A stretch of DNA of 64,000 nt from CBDEGU01 sp965238045 (GTDB taxonomy: Bacteria > Acidobacteriota > Terriglobia > Bryobacterales > UBA6623), in NCBI GenBank assembly GCA_965238045.1, contig CBDEGU010000011.1, positions 744,001-808,000 on the forward strand, written 5' to 3'. The notes beneath the pieces are model-generated. The model searched no databases, was not told where the DNA came from, and saw only the letters and a program-made list of their open reading frames with translations. A program made the position numbers and the translations under genes. The first letter of the stretch is position 1. Every line of letters begins with the position of its first letter. This document shows, in pieces, positions 17,690 through 25,709 of this stretch.

Positions 17690-18379
17690 CTAGTATGAGC
17701 CCGCAAGCGGCACGGCTACTTTCTTCCCGCCCCGGCGATAGATCAACTCGAAGGGTCCCGCAAACCCTTTGTCCTTGATGGGAAAGTAGAGGTACCCCGC
17801 CACCGCTTGGTTGGCCTCTCCCTCGGGAAGACCCAAGCGATCGAGTTCCTCATACATCAGGTCGCGATCTTTCGGATCCCAGTACCGGCCATTGCTGATG
17901 GACCCGCCGTCGTGGCTTTCCTGATAGACCTGCGCTCGGCTGCCCTGAGTGTTGGGAGGGCGGCCCCGTATTCTCACGCCGATGGTATAGTCACGGTGCT
18001 GCTCGCTTCGCATGCCCGGCTCGGGAGGAGCGGTTTTCACGAGAAAGTTGCTCATCGCCCAGGGATGCTCGGGCTTCAGCGACTTGCCAGCGGCCCGCAG
18101 CCGAAAACGCCCGCGTTTCAACCTCACCGTCTGACCTTCCGAGGGATAGATGCCGACTTCAACCACGTAATACTGCCCGGCCAGTGGCGTGAAGAAGTTT
18201 GTCTTCACGACGTTCCTCGGAATCATCTCGGCGCCGGCTTCTGCCTTCTCGATGCTGGCGTGACTCTCGTACTCGGTCACGGCCTTGCGGACCAGAAGAG
18301 GAAACCCGTCCGCTGCCCGCAATCCCGCTGTCGTGCTGAGGGTGAGTCCCAACGCAAGCATTCCTGAGAAGAGTTTCAT
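17690..18379 (-). CDS. Secreted hypothetical protein
   Basis: The protein has 229 residues. The start at 18379 follows GAGGA with 7-nt spacing and opens a signal peptide (MKLFSGMLALGLTLSTTAG). The mature part is beta-rich, with QYYVVEVGIYPSEGQTVRL and GYLYFPIKDKGFAGPFELIY, the latter resembling a surface-exposed beta-sandwich. No family is recognised. The region upstream of its start is shared with the gene at 32224-32805, so both may use a similar promoter; here an IS has entered just upstream of it. Confidence 0.65.
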   Translation of the reverse strand: MKLFSGMLALGLTLSTTAGLRAADGFPLLVRKAVTEYESHASIEKAEAGAEMIPRNVVKTNFFTPLAGQYYVVEVGIYPSEGQTVRLKRGRFRLRAAGKSLKPEHPWAMSNFLVKTAPPEPGMRSEQHRDYTIGVRIRGRPPNTQGSRAQVYQESHDGGSISNGRYWDPKDRDLMYEELDRLGLPEGEANQAVAGYLYFPIKDKGFAGPFELIYRRGGKKVAVPLAGSY

Positions 18380-18433
18380 CGGCGTCCTCGGAGTTGGCAT
18401 CACAGGGGCCAGATGGAATACGAATTGATTTAA

Positions 18434-18499
18434 CCCAGAATTTCCATTTTGGCCTGATGCGTCCACAGTATACACCCGCGCTGCCCCAATACCGTGTCT
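18434..18499 (-). promoter_or_regulatory. Promoter-like repeat, copy 1 (split by IS1595 copy 1)
   Basis: On the minus strand GGTATTGGGGCAGCGCG is followed by TATACT (18467-18472) and AGGCCAAAATGG, upstream of the start at 18379. The same order occurs at 32823-32926 before another minus-strand gene. TATACT is a good -10 match; GGTATT lies at -35 spacing but is a weak -35. The repeat continues on the far side of the IS (19537-19580). Confidence 0.5.
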
Positions 18500-18526
18500 G
18501 ATGGGTATTTACTTGACTCAGGTGAC

Positions 18527-18547
18527 CCCAAGATGTAGGATCTTGGG
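18527..18547 (+). promoter_or_regulatory. Hairpin just before the transposase start
   Basis: CCCAAGAT - GTAGG - ATCTTGGG forms a perfect 8-bp stem with a 5-nt loop and ends 2 nt before the transposase ATG. In transcripts reading in from outside it would cover the ribosome-binding region. Both IS copies keep it. Confidence 0.55.
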
Positions 18548-18549
18548 CG

Positions 18550-19497
18550 ATGGAAGATTATCCCCGGAATTTGGCCGAGTTCGAGGCGCGTTTCGCTAGC
18601 GAGCAAGCCTGTCGGGAGTATCTGTGTCAACTCCGCTGGCCGGAGGGTTTTCGTTGTCCGCGATGCGGGCATGACAAAACCTGGGCGGTGCGCACGGTGC
18701 TGCTGCAGTGTGCAAGCTGCGGGCATCAAGCTTCGGCGACAGCAGGCACAATCTTTCAAGACACCCGCAAGCCGCTCCAGAGTTGGTTTCGAGCAATGTG
18801 GTGGCTCACCAGCCAGAAGAACGGGGCGAGTGCATTGGGATTGCAGCGGGTGTTGGGCCTGGGCAGCTACAAGACGGCCTGGACTTGGTTGCACAAGCTT
18901 CGGCGCGCTATGGTGCGGCCCGGACGTGATCGCCTCAGCGGGCGCGTTGAGGTTGACGAGACTTACTTAGGAGCCCTGGAGGAGGGCGTGCGGGGCCGCC
19001 AAACCGACGCGAAAGCGCTGATTGTAGTAGCGGCCGAGGAAGATGGCGCCGGCATCGGACGAGTTCGGATGCGCACGATTCCGAACGCCTCTGGGGACAG
19101 CTTGATGGCCTTCGTCGGCGAGTCGGTCGAACCCGGCAGCGTGGTCCACACGGACGGCTGGCTGGGATACGAGCCACTCGAAAGCGACGGCTATCGCCAC
19201 GAGGTGAGCTACCTGGACGGGCAACCGGCACGAGCCTCTCAACTGCTCCCCCGCGTGCATCGCGTGGTGTCGTTACTGAAGCGTTGGATACTGGGTACGC
19301 ATCAAGGAGCCGTCAGCCACGAGCATCTCGACTACTACCTCGACGAATTCACCTTCCGCTTCAACCGCCGCAAGTCCAGAAGCCGAGGCAAGCTCTTCTA
19401 CCGCCTGGTTCAGCAGGCCGTCGCCGTCCAACCGGCGCCCTACAAGTCGCTGGTCGGAGGCACCGCAACACGCGCTACGGACAACCACAACATGTAG
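18550..19497 (+). CDS. IS1595-family (ISXO2-like) transposase
   Basis: The protein has 315 residues, full length. The N-terminal zinc ribbon is CPRCGHDKTW with the second pair CASCGHQ. An HTH-like region follows (SQKNGASALGLQRVLGLGSYKTAW), then the DDE-type core: VEVDETYLGA, VVHTDGWLGY, and LDYYLDEFTFRFNRRKSR near the C-terminus, where this family has its third acidic or Asn residue. It makes the cut-and-paste transposase of the surrounding IS. The product is identical to that of the copy at 60966-61913. No Shine-Dalgarno is visible before the ATG, in keeping with weak expression. Confidence 0.95.
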   Translation: MEDYPRNLAEFEARFASEQACREYLCQLRWPEGFRCPRCGHDKTWAVRTVLLQCASCGHQASATAGTIFQDTRKPLQSWFRAMWWLTSQKNGASALGLQRVLGLGSYKTAWTWLHKLRRAMVRPGRDRLSGRVEVDETYLGALEEGVRGRQTDAKALIVVAAEEDGAGIGRVRMRTIPNASGDSLMAFVGESVEPGSVVHTDGWLGYEPLESDGYRHEVSYLDGQPARASQLLPRVHRVVSLLKRWILGTHQGAVSHEHLDYYLDEFTFRFNRRKSRSRGKLFYRLVQQAVAVQPAPYKSLVGGTATRATDNHNM

Positions 19498-19819
19498 GGG
19501 CCATTTCAAAATACCTGAGTCAAGTGAATACCCATCCCGTGTCTTTTCGTACTGAACGCTGCACCTCACCTCCGCCGGGTCCAAGCTCTAAAAGAAGCAC
19601 ACCAAGAAGGCCGGCAGCCGTCGCCTCTGCCGGAGATGTAACAAACACCGCCAAGAAAAGGCGGAAGCCTCTCAGCCAGCCGCGGCGAAGGCCTCTCAAC
19701 CCGGAAACTTCCGGCCCATCAAACCACCCCTCCAACGAACGCCGACACGCTCGCACTTCATGGATCACTAGCCGACGGCACTCGAATGCAATATTGTCGT
19801 GGACAGCCGACCAGCCTCA

Positions 19820-20731
19820 CTAAAAGAACGCTTTCAGCAGAGACTCCAACTTCTTCCAGAGCTGATGTATGGAAGCAACCTCGGAAAGCAAGGCTCTCGA
19901 TCGAGCGACTAGCGTCATGATGACGGATCGCGTGGACCTCTCATTTGTCGGCAAGTTAGCCTGCTTGGCGATCTCTCCGACTAGTTCAGCGGCCTCTTGC
20001 CGTTCCGTTTCTTCTTGGAAGTCTCTACTGGATTCTATGGCACGTACAAGCTCCCGGATCGCGCGGGCAACATCCTGATTGCCTGACTCCTCAAGCGTCG
20101 TAACGTTCGCCTTAATGCTGCCGACAATCGTTCCGAGGTTCAGATTTCCAACACTGCTATCTTGAATCGTAATGTGTGACGGTGTTGGTGGGGAAACTCC
20201 CAAACCGGTCTTCATTTCGATCTCAAACGTCGACAAGGCCAAGCGTACCTCTGACTTTATCCGAGCTATGTCCTGAGACAGCGGTGCCTCCGAGGACGGC
20301 ACTTTCACTCCTGATCGCCTAGCAATCAGCTGGACCGCCCCACGCTCTTGAGCATCTATGAAGCTGAAGATAGTTTCCTGAAGTTGGCGCAGGGGGTCAG
20401 TGGAAGCAAGCACGGGATCATTGCCGGCGGTCTTGCGTCGCCAGTCAATCATCTCCATGGCGATCTTCTCGATGCTCCCCATCACGATGTCCGCGATCTC
20501 GCGGCTGGCTGTGCCGGAACTACTTACGCCATCGGCCCCAAGTAAGCTCCGACCGCGCAACTCTTCGATCTTTCGGGCGACCTCGGCGTCGCGCGCGTCC
20601 ACCTCCTCTTGCACAAACGCCGAAAACCGCAGCCTCTCCCACGTGAGTAGATCATCTGGATTGTTCTGCTTGTCTTGCACCAGCTTCTCGCCTCCCCCGG
20701 CGATCTTTCGCCGTGCATCTGTCAAGGTCAC
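19820..20731 (-). CDS. Unrecognised soluble protein, third gene of the Panacea module
   Basis: The protein has 303 residues from a GTG start, 16 nt after the stop of the PemK-like gene. The N-terminal half is helical and charged. A short beta segment at residues ~188-212 (HITIQDSSVGNLNLGTIVGS) is a Gly/Asn-spaced repeat of the kind seen in several defence and effector proteins. A helical C-terminal domain follows (EESGNQDVARAIRELVRAIE and onward). I see no catalytic motif or membrane segment. Its position suggests it belongs to the toxin-antitoxin unit upstream, as an accessory or second effector. This is inference. Confidence 0.6.
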   Translation of the reverse strand: MTLTDARRKIAGGGEKLVQDKQNNPDDLLTWERLRFSAFVQEEVDARDAEVARKIEELRGRSLLGADGVSSSGTASREIADIVMGSIEKIAMEMIDWRRKTAGNDPVLASTDPLRQLQETIFSFIDAQERGAVQLIARRSGVKVPSSEAPLSQDIARIKSEVRLALSTFEIEMKTGLGVSPPTPSHITIQDSSVGNLNLGTIVGSIKANVTTLEESGNQDVARAIRELVRAIESSRDFQEETERQEAAELVGEIAKQANLPTNERSTRSVIMTLVARSRALLSEVASIHQLWKKLESLLKAFF

Positions 20732-20747
20732 CGAAACTTGTGATTCG

Positions 20748-21131
20748 CTAACGCCGTCCCATGCTGTCGAAGAAACTCAGCACCTTATTCGGCGTGAACG
20801 GCGACGCAACCAGGCCGGCGCGGACCTCTCGCACGAGCTCGTCGCTGCAGGGCTCCTTTGGCAGAATCCGGCCAGCCTGTTGCTGCTGTTCGATGCTCGA
20901 GGCTTTCACAATCCGGGCATCGGCATAGTTCACTACCGAGGGATGCCGAACAAACGGATGGTCGCCTTGCATCAGCGTCACGGTTTGGTCGGCGTCGCGG
21001 CGGAGAGTCGTAACGTTTACGATGATGCAATCGCCAGCCGGACTCTCTCCAGGTTCGGTCGTGACGATCCACAGGTGAGGCGTGGGTCCAAAGCCGGGGG
21101 CGGGTATGAGGAACGCGTCCCCGCACCGCAT
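20748..21131 (-). CDS. PemK/MazF-like small protein, candidate toxin
   Basis: The protein has 127 residues. The start GDAFLIPAPGFGPTPHLWIV, then CIIVNVTTLRRDADQTV, has the strand spacing of the PemK/MazF SH3-like barrel. The later part holds HPSVVNYADARIV and a helical tail. The ATG shares one base with the stop of the Panacea gene (TGATG), so the two are co-translated. Panacea/SocA-like domains are known antitoxins that pair with many unrelated toxins. The toxin assignment rests on operon context and a weak fold match, not on conserved catalytic residues. Confidence 0.6.
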   Translation of the reverse strand: MRCGDAFLIPAPGFGPTPHLWIVTTEPGESPAGDCIIVNVTTLRRDADQTVTLMQGDHPFVRHPSVVNYADARIVKASSIEQQQQAGRILPKEPCSDELVREVRAGLVASPFTPNKVLSFFDSMGRR

Positions 21132-21679
21132 CAGACAAGCAGGTGCGCGGCTTCCAGACTTTCGAGCTCTTGCTCGATTACCGCGGTCTCTTCTTCGCTC
21201 TTACCGCCTGCTCTGAGAATGGCGCCGTAGCTGATGGGCAAGGCGCTTCCGCTGGGATCGGTCCATTCGGGAAGCGTGTGGAGGTGATCAACCAGCTTCC
21301 AGCGCTCCAGGTGACCGAACCGTCTGAAGATCTCGTCGATGAGTTCCTCTTCGGCCTTTGAGAGCTCGTCTTTGGGCGGGTCCTCGACGAGCAGGCGAAC
21401 TTTGTAGCTCTCCGGCGGAGAAATGAGTTTGGACCACGGACCGTCGCCCCCGGGCCCGCTGCCTTCGTTGATGAGGTTGAGCGTCTGGCTCAAGACCGGC
21501 CCGCGATCCATGGAGACATAACAATCGGTCGATATCGGCCGTCCCCATCGCAGGAGCGCTTCCCGGTCCGCGAGATAGAGCAGCTTGATGAGCTTCATGT
21601 AGCTCATCTGGCCACCCCGAAGACGAAGGACTCGAGCCGCTGCCTGGGCCACTTTCGCCTCGTTGAAGCGCAGCCTCAC
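21131..21679 (-). CDS. Panacea (SocA-like, DUF4065) antitoxin
   Basis: The protein has 182 residues. The Panacea signature is clear: MSYMKLIKLLYLADREALLRWGRPIS, then YVSMDRGPVLSQTLNLINEG and a C-terminal EEELIDEIFRRFGHLERWKLVDHLH. These domains act as antitoxins (PanAT systems) and, in Caulobacter SocA, as a proteolysis adaptor. The start is GTG at 21679; the typical family N-terminus (R.RFNE.K..QAA) begins there. It is the first gene of a three-gene minus-strand operon with the PemK-like gene and the 303-residue protein. Confidence 0.85.
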   Translation of the reverse strand: MRLRFNEAKVAQAAARVLRLRGGQMSYMKLIKLLYLADREALLRWGRPISTDCYVSMDRGPVLSQTLNLINEGSGPGGDGPWSKLISPPESYKVRLLVEDPPKDELSKAEEELIDEIFRRFGHLERWKLVDHLHTLPEWTDPSGSALPISYGAILRAGGKSEEETAVIEQELESLEAAHLLV

Positions 21680-22323
21680 GACCTCATGGTACGCCGATCC
21701 CCGCGTGGCCGCAATAGGCCGGTGCGCCCGACGTGTCGCTCAATCAACCCTCTCTCACCCGCGGCCTCTCCAAGTCCCATCATGTTCACAGACATGTGAA
21801 AATGATCGAGGCTGGCCGGCTGACCCTGGCCCGCACCTTGCCGGACGGTCCTTACATTTTCTTGCAGTAGTGCAGCACCCCGTCGTGCACCACCTTCTTC
21901 GGATCGGGCATCCCGCGGCCAGCCAGCAAGCGGCCCAGCGCAACCAGCAAAACAAAAAAATACCAAACACACCCAATCTCGCCGAAACCAAGCCAAATCA
22001 GCACTTTACAACGCAGTCCCGATCCCGCCCCCAGCAGCTTCACCGAGATTCCAGGGCACGGCATCGCGCCCGAGCAGCGCCCCCCAAACCCGAGCCGGCC
22101 CCGGCAAAGGTGGAAGCAACCAGCCGCCGCCTGGCGTCAACGCCCGCGAGTGTCCTGTGTCAGAGGACAATCGAGCCAGCCGGGCGGATCGGAAGGCTCG
22201 TGCCCGGTCGGCGGACGCGCGGCGACTGCCATCGCAAGGCCTTATCTTGTGCGATCGCGAGCGTCCAAGATTTTACCAGCCTTTAACAATGATGAAGCCG
22301 GGTTGGTGTTAATACTGATAGGA
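21680..22323. other. Gene-poor region upstream of the selenoprotein gene
   Basis: No convincing gene. A 70-codon minus-strand frame (21852-22064) encodes a hydrophobic stretch and ends GMPDPKKVVHDGVLHYCKKM; it is compact but has no recognised relative and no clear ribosome site. The block ATACCAAACACACCCAAT at 21960-21977 resembles repeats at 24202 and 24316. TGTCCT-GTGTCAG-AGGACA near 22151 is a small hairpin. Confidence 0.4.
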
Positions 22324-24000
22324 GTGGTTAGAAAAACGAAACGCTTTCACCTCGTTGATCTGACGGTTGTTCTCACCCTGGGATTCTTGTTGCCGGTCGC
22401 GGCGGGAGTCGCGCAAAATCGGGGGCCGATGCCGCTCGGGCCAGGCGACCGGTTCCCCGAGATCGATGTCCACGACGCCAGCGGCAAGAAGTTCAGCACC
22501 AGGAGCCTCAAGGGCAAGTACACTGTCATCGTCAACGGTTGCCTGACTTGACCGCCTTTCATCCGTAACGTCCCCAGGTTGGAGACGATTTATCGAGATT
22601 ATTCGCCCAAGGGCGTCCAGTTCCTCTATCTCTATAAGGCGCTGGCGCATCCGGAACTCAACGGCTACATCAATCCGGTGACGCTCGAAGAGCGCCTGAT
22701 GCACATTGAGGAAGCCAAGCGGACCCTGGGATCGGAGATTCCATGGATCGCCGACACGATGACGAACGATCTCAAGCACGCCCTCGGCAACCGGCCGAAT
22801 TCCGAGGTTCTGCTCGATCCCGAGAGCCGAGTGCTGCGCGTGCGCGCCTGGAGTGATCCGGCGCAACTGCGGCGGGACCTGGAGGAATACATCGGCCCCG
22901 TGGAGAAACCAACCCAGGTTTCGGATCTCAACATGAAGATCAAGCCGCCGCCCCGGCATGCTCCAACCGGAGTGGTTCCGCGCATCGACAAGCCCGGCTT
23001 CTACCGCGTGCTCGTCACGAAGCCCCGGCTAGAGAAGACAACCAAGCCCTTCTACACGAAGCTGCGCGCGGAAGCCGGGCAGAGGCTGCGGCGTAACGGT
23101 GAGGGCAAGCTCTACCTGGCTTTCCTGCTCGACCCGCTCTATGGCGTGCATTGGAACAACCTGGCGCCGGCGATGGACGTGGAATTGTTCCCGCCCGACG
23201 GCGTCGAGATTACTCCGGCCAAGCTGACCGGACCCGAGGTGAAAGAGGACGCCGACGCCGATCCGCGCGAGTTTCTGGTGGACGTGAAGCTCAACGGCTC
23301 GCGCGAGCCAATCGGCTTGAAATTCCGGTACTTCGCTTGCACGGACAAGTGGTGCAAGCCCGTGACGCAGGAGTATTGGATCACCTGGGATGTAGACCGC
23401 GATGCCGGGCGGGTGATTTCACGCCGCATGGACTTTAGCCGGGCCGGCCCGCCGCGGGGGCGCGGCCCCAGAGGAGACCGGAGAGGAGAGCGGAGAGGAG
23501 GCTGGAGAGGAGACAGGGGCGGAGGCCCGAGAGGAGACTGGGGAGGAGGCCGCGGAGGCGGACCCGGCGGTTTTGGCGATCCCCAGCAGTTGATCGAGCG
23601 TCTTCTGGCGGGAGACACCGACGGCGATGACCGCCTGACTCGGGAGGAGCTTCCCGAGCGGATGCGGCAGCGCTTCGAGCGCATGGACGAGAATGGCGAC
23701 GGCTATGTCGAACCGTCGGAAATCGAAGCGATGATGCAGCGCGGTTTCAGGCGCGGAGGGCCGCGCGGAGGCCCCGGTGCTTGGATGCGCCGAGATGCCG
23801 ATGGCGACGGCCGGCTCAGCCAAGAAGAGCTTCCGCCGCGGTTGCGGCAGCGCTTCGAAGAACTCGATACCGACGGCGACGGCTTCTTGGACCAGCAGGA
23901 ACTCGCCGCGATGCGCCCGCGCATGGGCGGCCCCCGGGGCTCTGGAAGCAGGCGCCCTGGAGGCGATGATCCCGAGGCCGGTGATCCTGAGGGCAGGTGA
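22324..24000 (+). CDS. Deiodinase-like selenoprotein with DsbD-alpha-like and EF-hand domains
   Basis: Two abutting in-frame segments form one gene if the UGA at 22549-22551 is read as selenocysteine. The active site is then GCLT-Sec-PPF, matching the iodothyronine deiodinase motif (GS.TUPPF), and the downstream blocks also match: FLYLYKALAHPELNGY, IPWIADTMTNDLKHALG and VLLDPESRVLRVRAW. A Cys three residues before the Sec makes a CxxU pair. Residues ~200-370 resemble the DsbD alpha domain (FACTDKWCKPV, Cys 339 and 344). An Arg/Gly linker and four EF-hand loops follow (residues ~431, 455, 491, 515; for example DTDGDGFLDQQEL). The N-terminus is a signal segment; the GTG at 22324 is a tentative start. 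A secreted or periplasmic thiol/selenol oxidoreductase is likely. Without Sec insertion only a 75-residue stub would form. Confidence 0.8.
22569..22587 (+). promoter_or_regulatory. Candidate bacterial SECIS hairpin
   Basis: CGTCCCC - AGGTT - GGAGACG pairs as a 7-position stem with one C.A mismatch and a 5-nt loop holding two G residues. The loop begins 24 nt after the UGA, within the distance used by bacterial SECIS elements, which sit directly downstream of the Sec codon and bind SelB through a G-containing apical loop. It lies inside the coding sequence. No SelB experiment or covariance test supports it yet. Confidence 0.6.
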
Positions 24001-24002
24001 CC

Positions 24003-24150
24003 GGTTTGCAACCATGATGCTCGCCGACGCCAATCACGACGGCAAGCTCAGCCGCGAAGAGGCTCCGCCCCCGCTCAGCGAGCGCTTCGGCGAGCTGGAC
24101 GCCGACGGCTTGCTGACCCCAGACGAAGTCCGCGGCTTTTCCCACCCCCG
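24003..24150 (+). pseudogene. Out-of-frame EF-hand tail of the selenoprotein gene
   Basis: Directly after the stop at 24000, in the +1 frame, the sequence encodes FATMMLADANHDGKLSREE then ELDADGLLTPDEVRGF, two further EF-hand-like loops. They continue the spacing of the four in-frame EF-hands, so the ancestral protein was probably longer and a frameshift near 23950-24000 removed them. Confidence 0.6.
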
Positions 24151-25278
24151 CCACCGCCTCTCGCCCAAGAAACCCCACGCAACGAATTTCACCAAACAGG
24201 CATACCAAACGAACCCAATTCCCACCGCCAGCGACAACGCAATCGCCCCCGCCACCGGTCGCCCGCCACCGCCCGTCACCCCAAAAACCCACCCAGTCAA
24301 ATCCGCCAAACCAGTATACCAAACAGACCCAATTCCCAAAACCCAATCCAGATCCACATCTTACGGCCACCTGCCCCGGACCGAATCGCGGATCTCCCCC
24401 GCGGCCGCGGCAATCGAAAACCACCCGTAGCGCGAATCTCGGTTTTGAGATCCGCGGCTTTTCCCACCCCTATAAACCATGAATTCCCCCGCACCCGCCA
24501 CCCGGCGTTAAGCCCCCGTCCCAACAACCGAGTCACAACAATCCAACTCCGCCAAATCAACAACATAGACCAAAAACACCCCAAAACACTTGACACCGCG
24601 TGCTAGCCTATACCCGTAACGATCGGAAAGGATAGATCATCGCGATCCCCCGACCGTTTCCTGGCCAGGACAGAAAGCTCGCCCCGCGGTTCATCGCCTC
24701 CTCGAATCAAAGAGGAGAGGGTGACCGCAAAGGCGGGTCTTCGGACGGCTCTCGAAAGTGGACATCCACCGCGAAGGGCTACGAGCGCAGTCGTGTACCA
24801 TCGCCGCGCAGGACTACTGCACGGCAAGACCGCGCGAGAGAACCCTTCGCCCGGAACCGCCTGCAACTTCCGGCTGGGGCGGCTCGCCGGGATCACATAG
24901 CCGGAACGAGAGGCGCCTCTCACTTTTTTAGAATTTTTTGAATTCAAAAAAGAAGCACCACGAAGAACGAAACTAGCAAGCCCAGCCGGCCCCTCAACCC
25001 GCCCGCGGCCACCAAATATCCGAAAAACCTGGCAAATTCGGACAAAACTACCCTCCAAGCCGGGCATCACTTGCGCTTGAAGAACATCAAATGTTGTGAG
25101 GGCAGCCGGTCGTATTCGCCCGCGCTAGGCCGAATCGTCGCGCCCTCCCTCCTGCACGGCAAGTCGCTGCTCCCCGGCGCAGTCTCGACGAATGGTCGGC
25201 GCGCGCTTATGATGAGTCGTATGGTGGGCTCTCAAGTGTCGCGGGCGGCTACGGAACCGGTGATTACGAGGAAGTACG
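24151..25278. other. 1.1-kb gene-free region with short repeats
   Basis: I see no gene. It holds two copies of a ~40-bp repeat around ATACCAAAC..ACCCAATTCCCA (24186-24225 and 24300-24339). It also holds a 20-bp direct repeat, TCCGCGGCTTTTCCCACCCC, at 24451-24470, whose other copy (24129-24148) lies in the EF-hand tail; the span between was probably duplicated or inserted. A terminator-like palindrome at 24908-24921 and the 18-bp palindrome TTTTTTGAATTCAAAAAA at 24934-24951 follow. A 155-codon minus-strand frame (24603-25070) looks like chance. Confidence 0.5.
24908..24930 (+). terminator. Possible rho-independent terminator
   Basis: GAGAG-GCGC-CTCTC (24908-24921) is followed by ACTTTTTTAG, giving a 5-bp GC-rich stem and a T-run on the plus strand. 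No gene ends close by, so its client is unclear. Confidence 0.4.
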
Positions 25279-25662
25279 GTGGCTAAGTCCGGAGCAAGGG
25301 GCGGCAGGCCGCTCTCGAAGGGCCCCTCGAAAACATCGTCCCCCGGGAAACTGGGCCAGTTCGAGGCCCGCGGGGCCTTGCAGCTCGACCGGCTGATCCA
25401 CGAGCAGGCGAGGTTGGCGATCGTGAGTGCTCTGGCCGCCAACCAGGCGCTGGCGTTTCGTGAACTCAAGGAGCTGTTGCGGCTGAGCGATGGCAATCTC
25501 AGCGTTCACTGCCGCAAACTGGAAGAGGCGGGCTATATCGACTGCGACAAAACCTTTGAACGCCGGGTGCCGAAGACTACCTATCGGCTGACCGAGAAAG
25601 GCCGCCAAGCACTAAAACACTATCTGTCGCACATGGAGGCGCTGATCGAGGCCACCCGCTAG
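25279..25662 (+). CDS. Winged-helix transcriptional regulator
   Basis: The protein has 127 residues from a GTG start with GAGG about 8 nt upstream. A basic N-terminal tail precedes a single winged helix-turn-helix of the HTH_27 (MarR/ArsR-like) type: LDRLIHEQARLAIVSALAAN, FRELKELLRLSDGNLSVHCRKLEEAGYI, then a wing with RRVPKTTYRLTEKGRQAL. Family members are small dimeric repressors or activators. No sensor domain is present and no operator can be assigned. It converges with dnaJ with 47 bp between stops. Confidence 0.85.
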   Translation: MAKSGARGGRPLSKGPSKTSSPGKLGQFEARGALQLDRLIHEQARLAIVSALAANQALAFRELKELLRLSDGNLSVHCRKLEEAGYIDCDKTFERRVPKTTYRLTEKGRQALKHYLSHMEALIEATR

Positions 25663-25709
25663 AGAGCAGGGGCGGGCGACGAGCGTTCGGGAAGCAGCGC
25701 AGGGCAGCG

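Larger units (their letters stand above)
18500..19536 (+). mobile_element. IS1595-family insertion sequence, copy 1
   Basis: This is a 1037-bp element with 24-bp inverted repeats at 18500-18523 and 19513-19536 that differ at one base (GGGTATTTACTTGACTC against GGGTATTCACTTGACTC). It is flanked by a perfect 8-bp target duplication CCGTGTCT at 18492-18499 and 19537-19544, as expected for the IS1595 family. It holds one transposase gene. A second copy lies at 60927-61963 in the opposite orientation. Confidence 0.95.

Noticed and set aside
24603..25070. 155-codon minus-strand frame
   Set aside because: No ribosome site, no family signal, and it spans terminator- and palindrome-like sequence.
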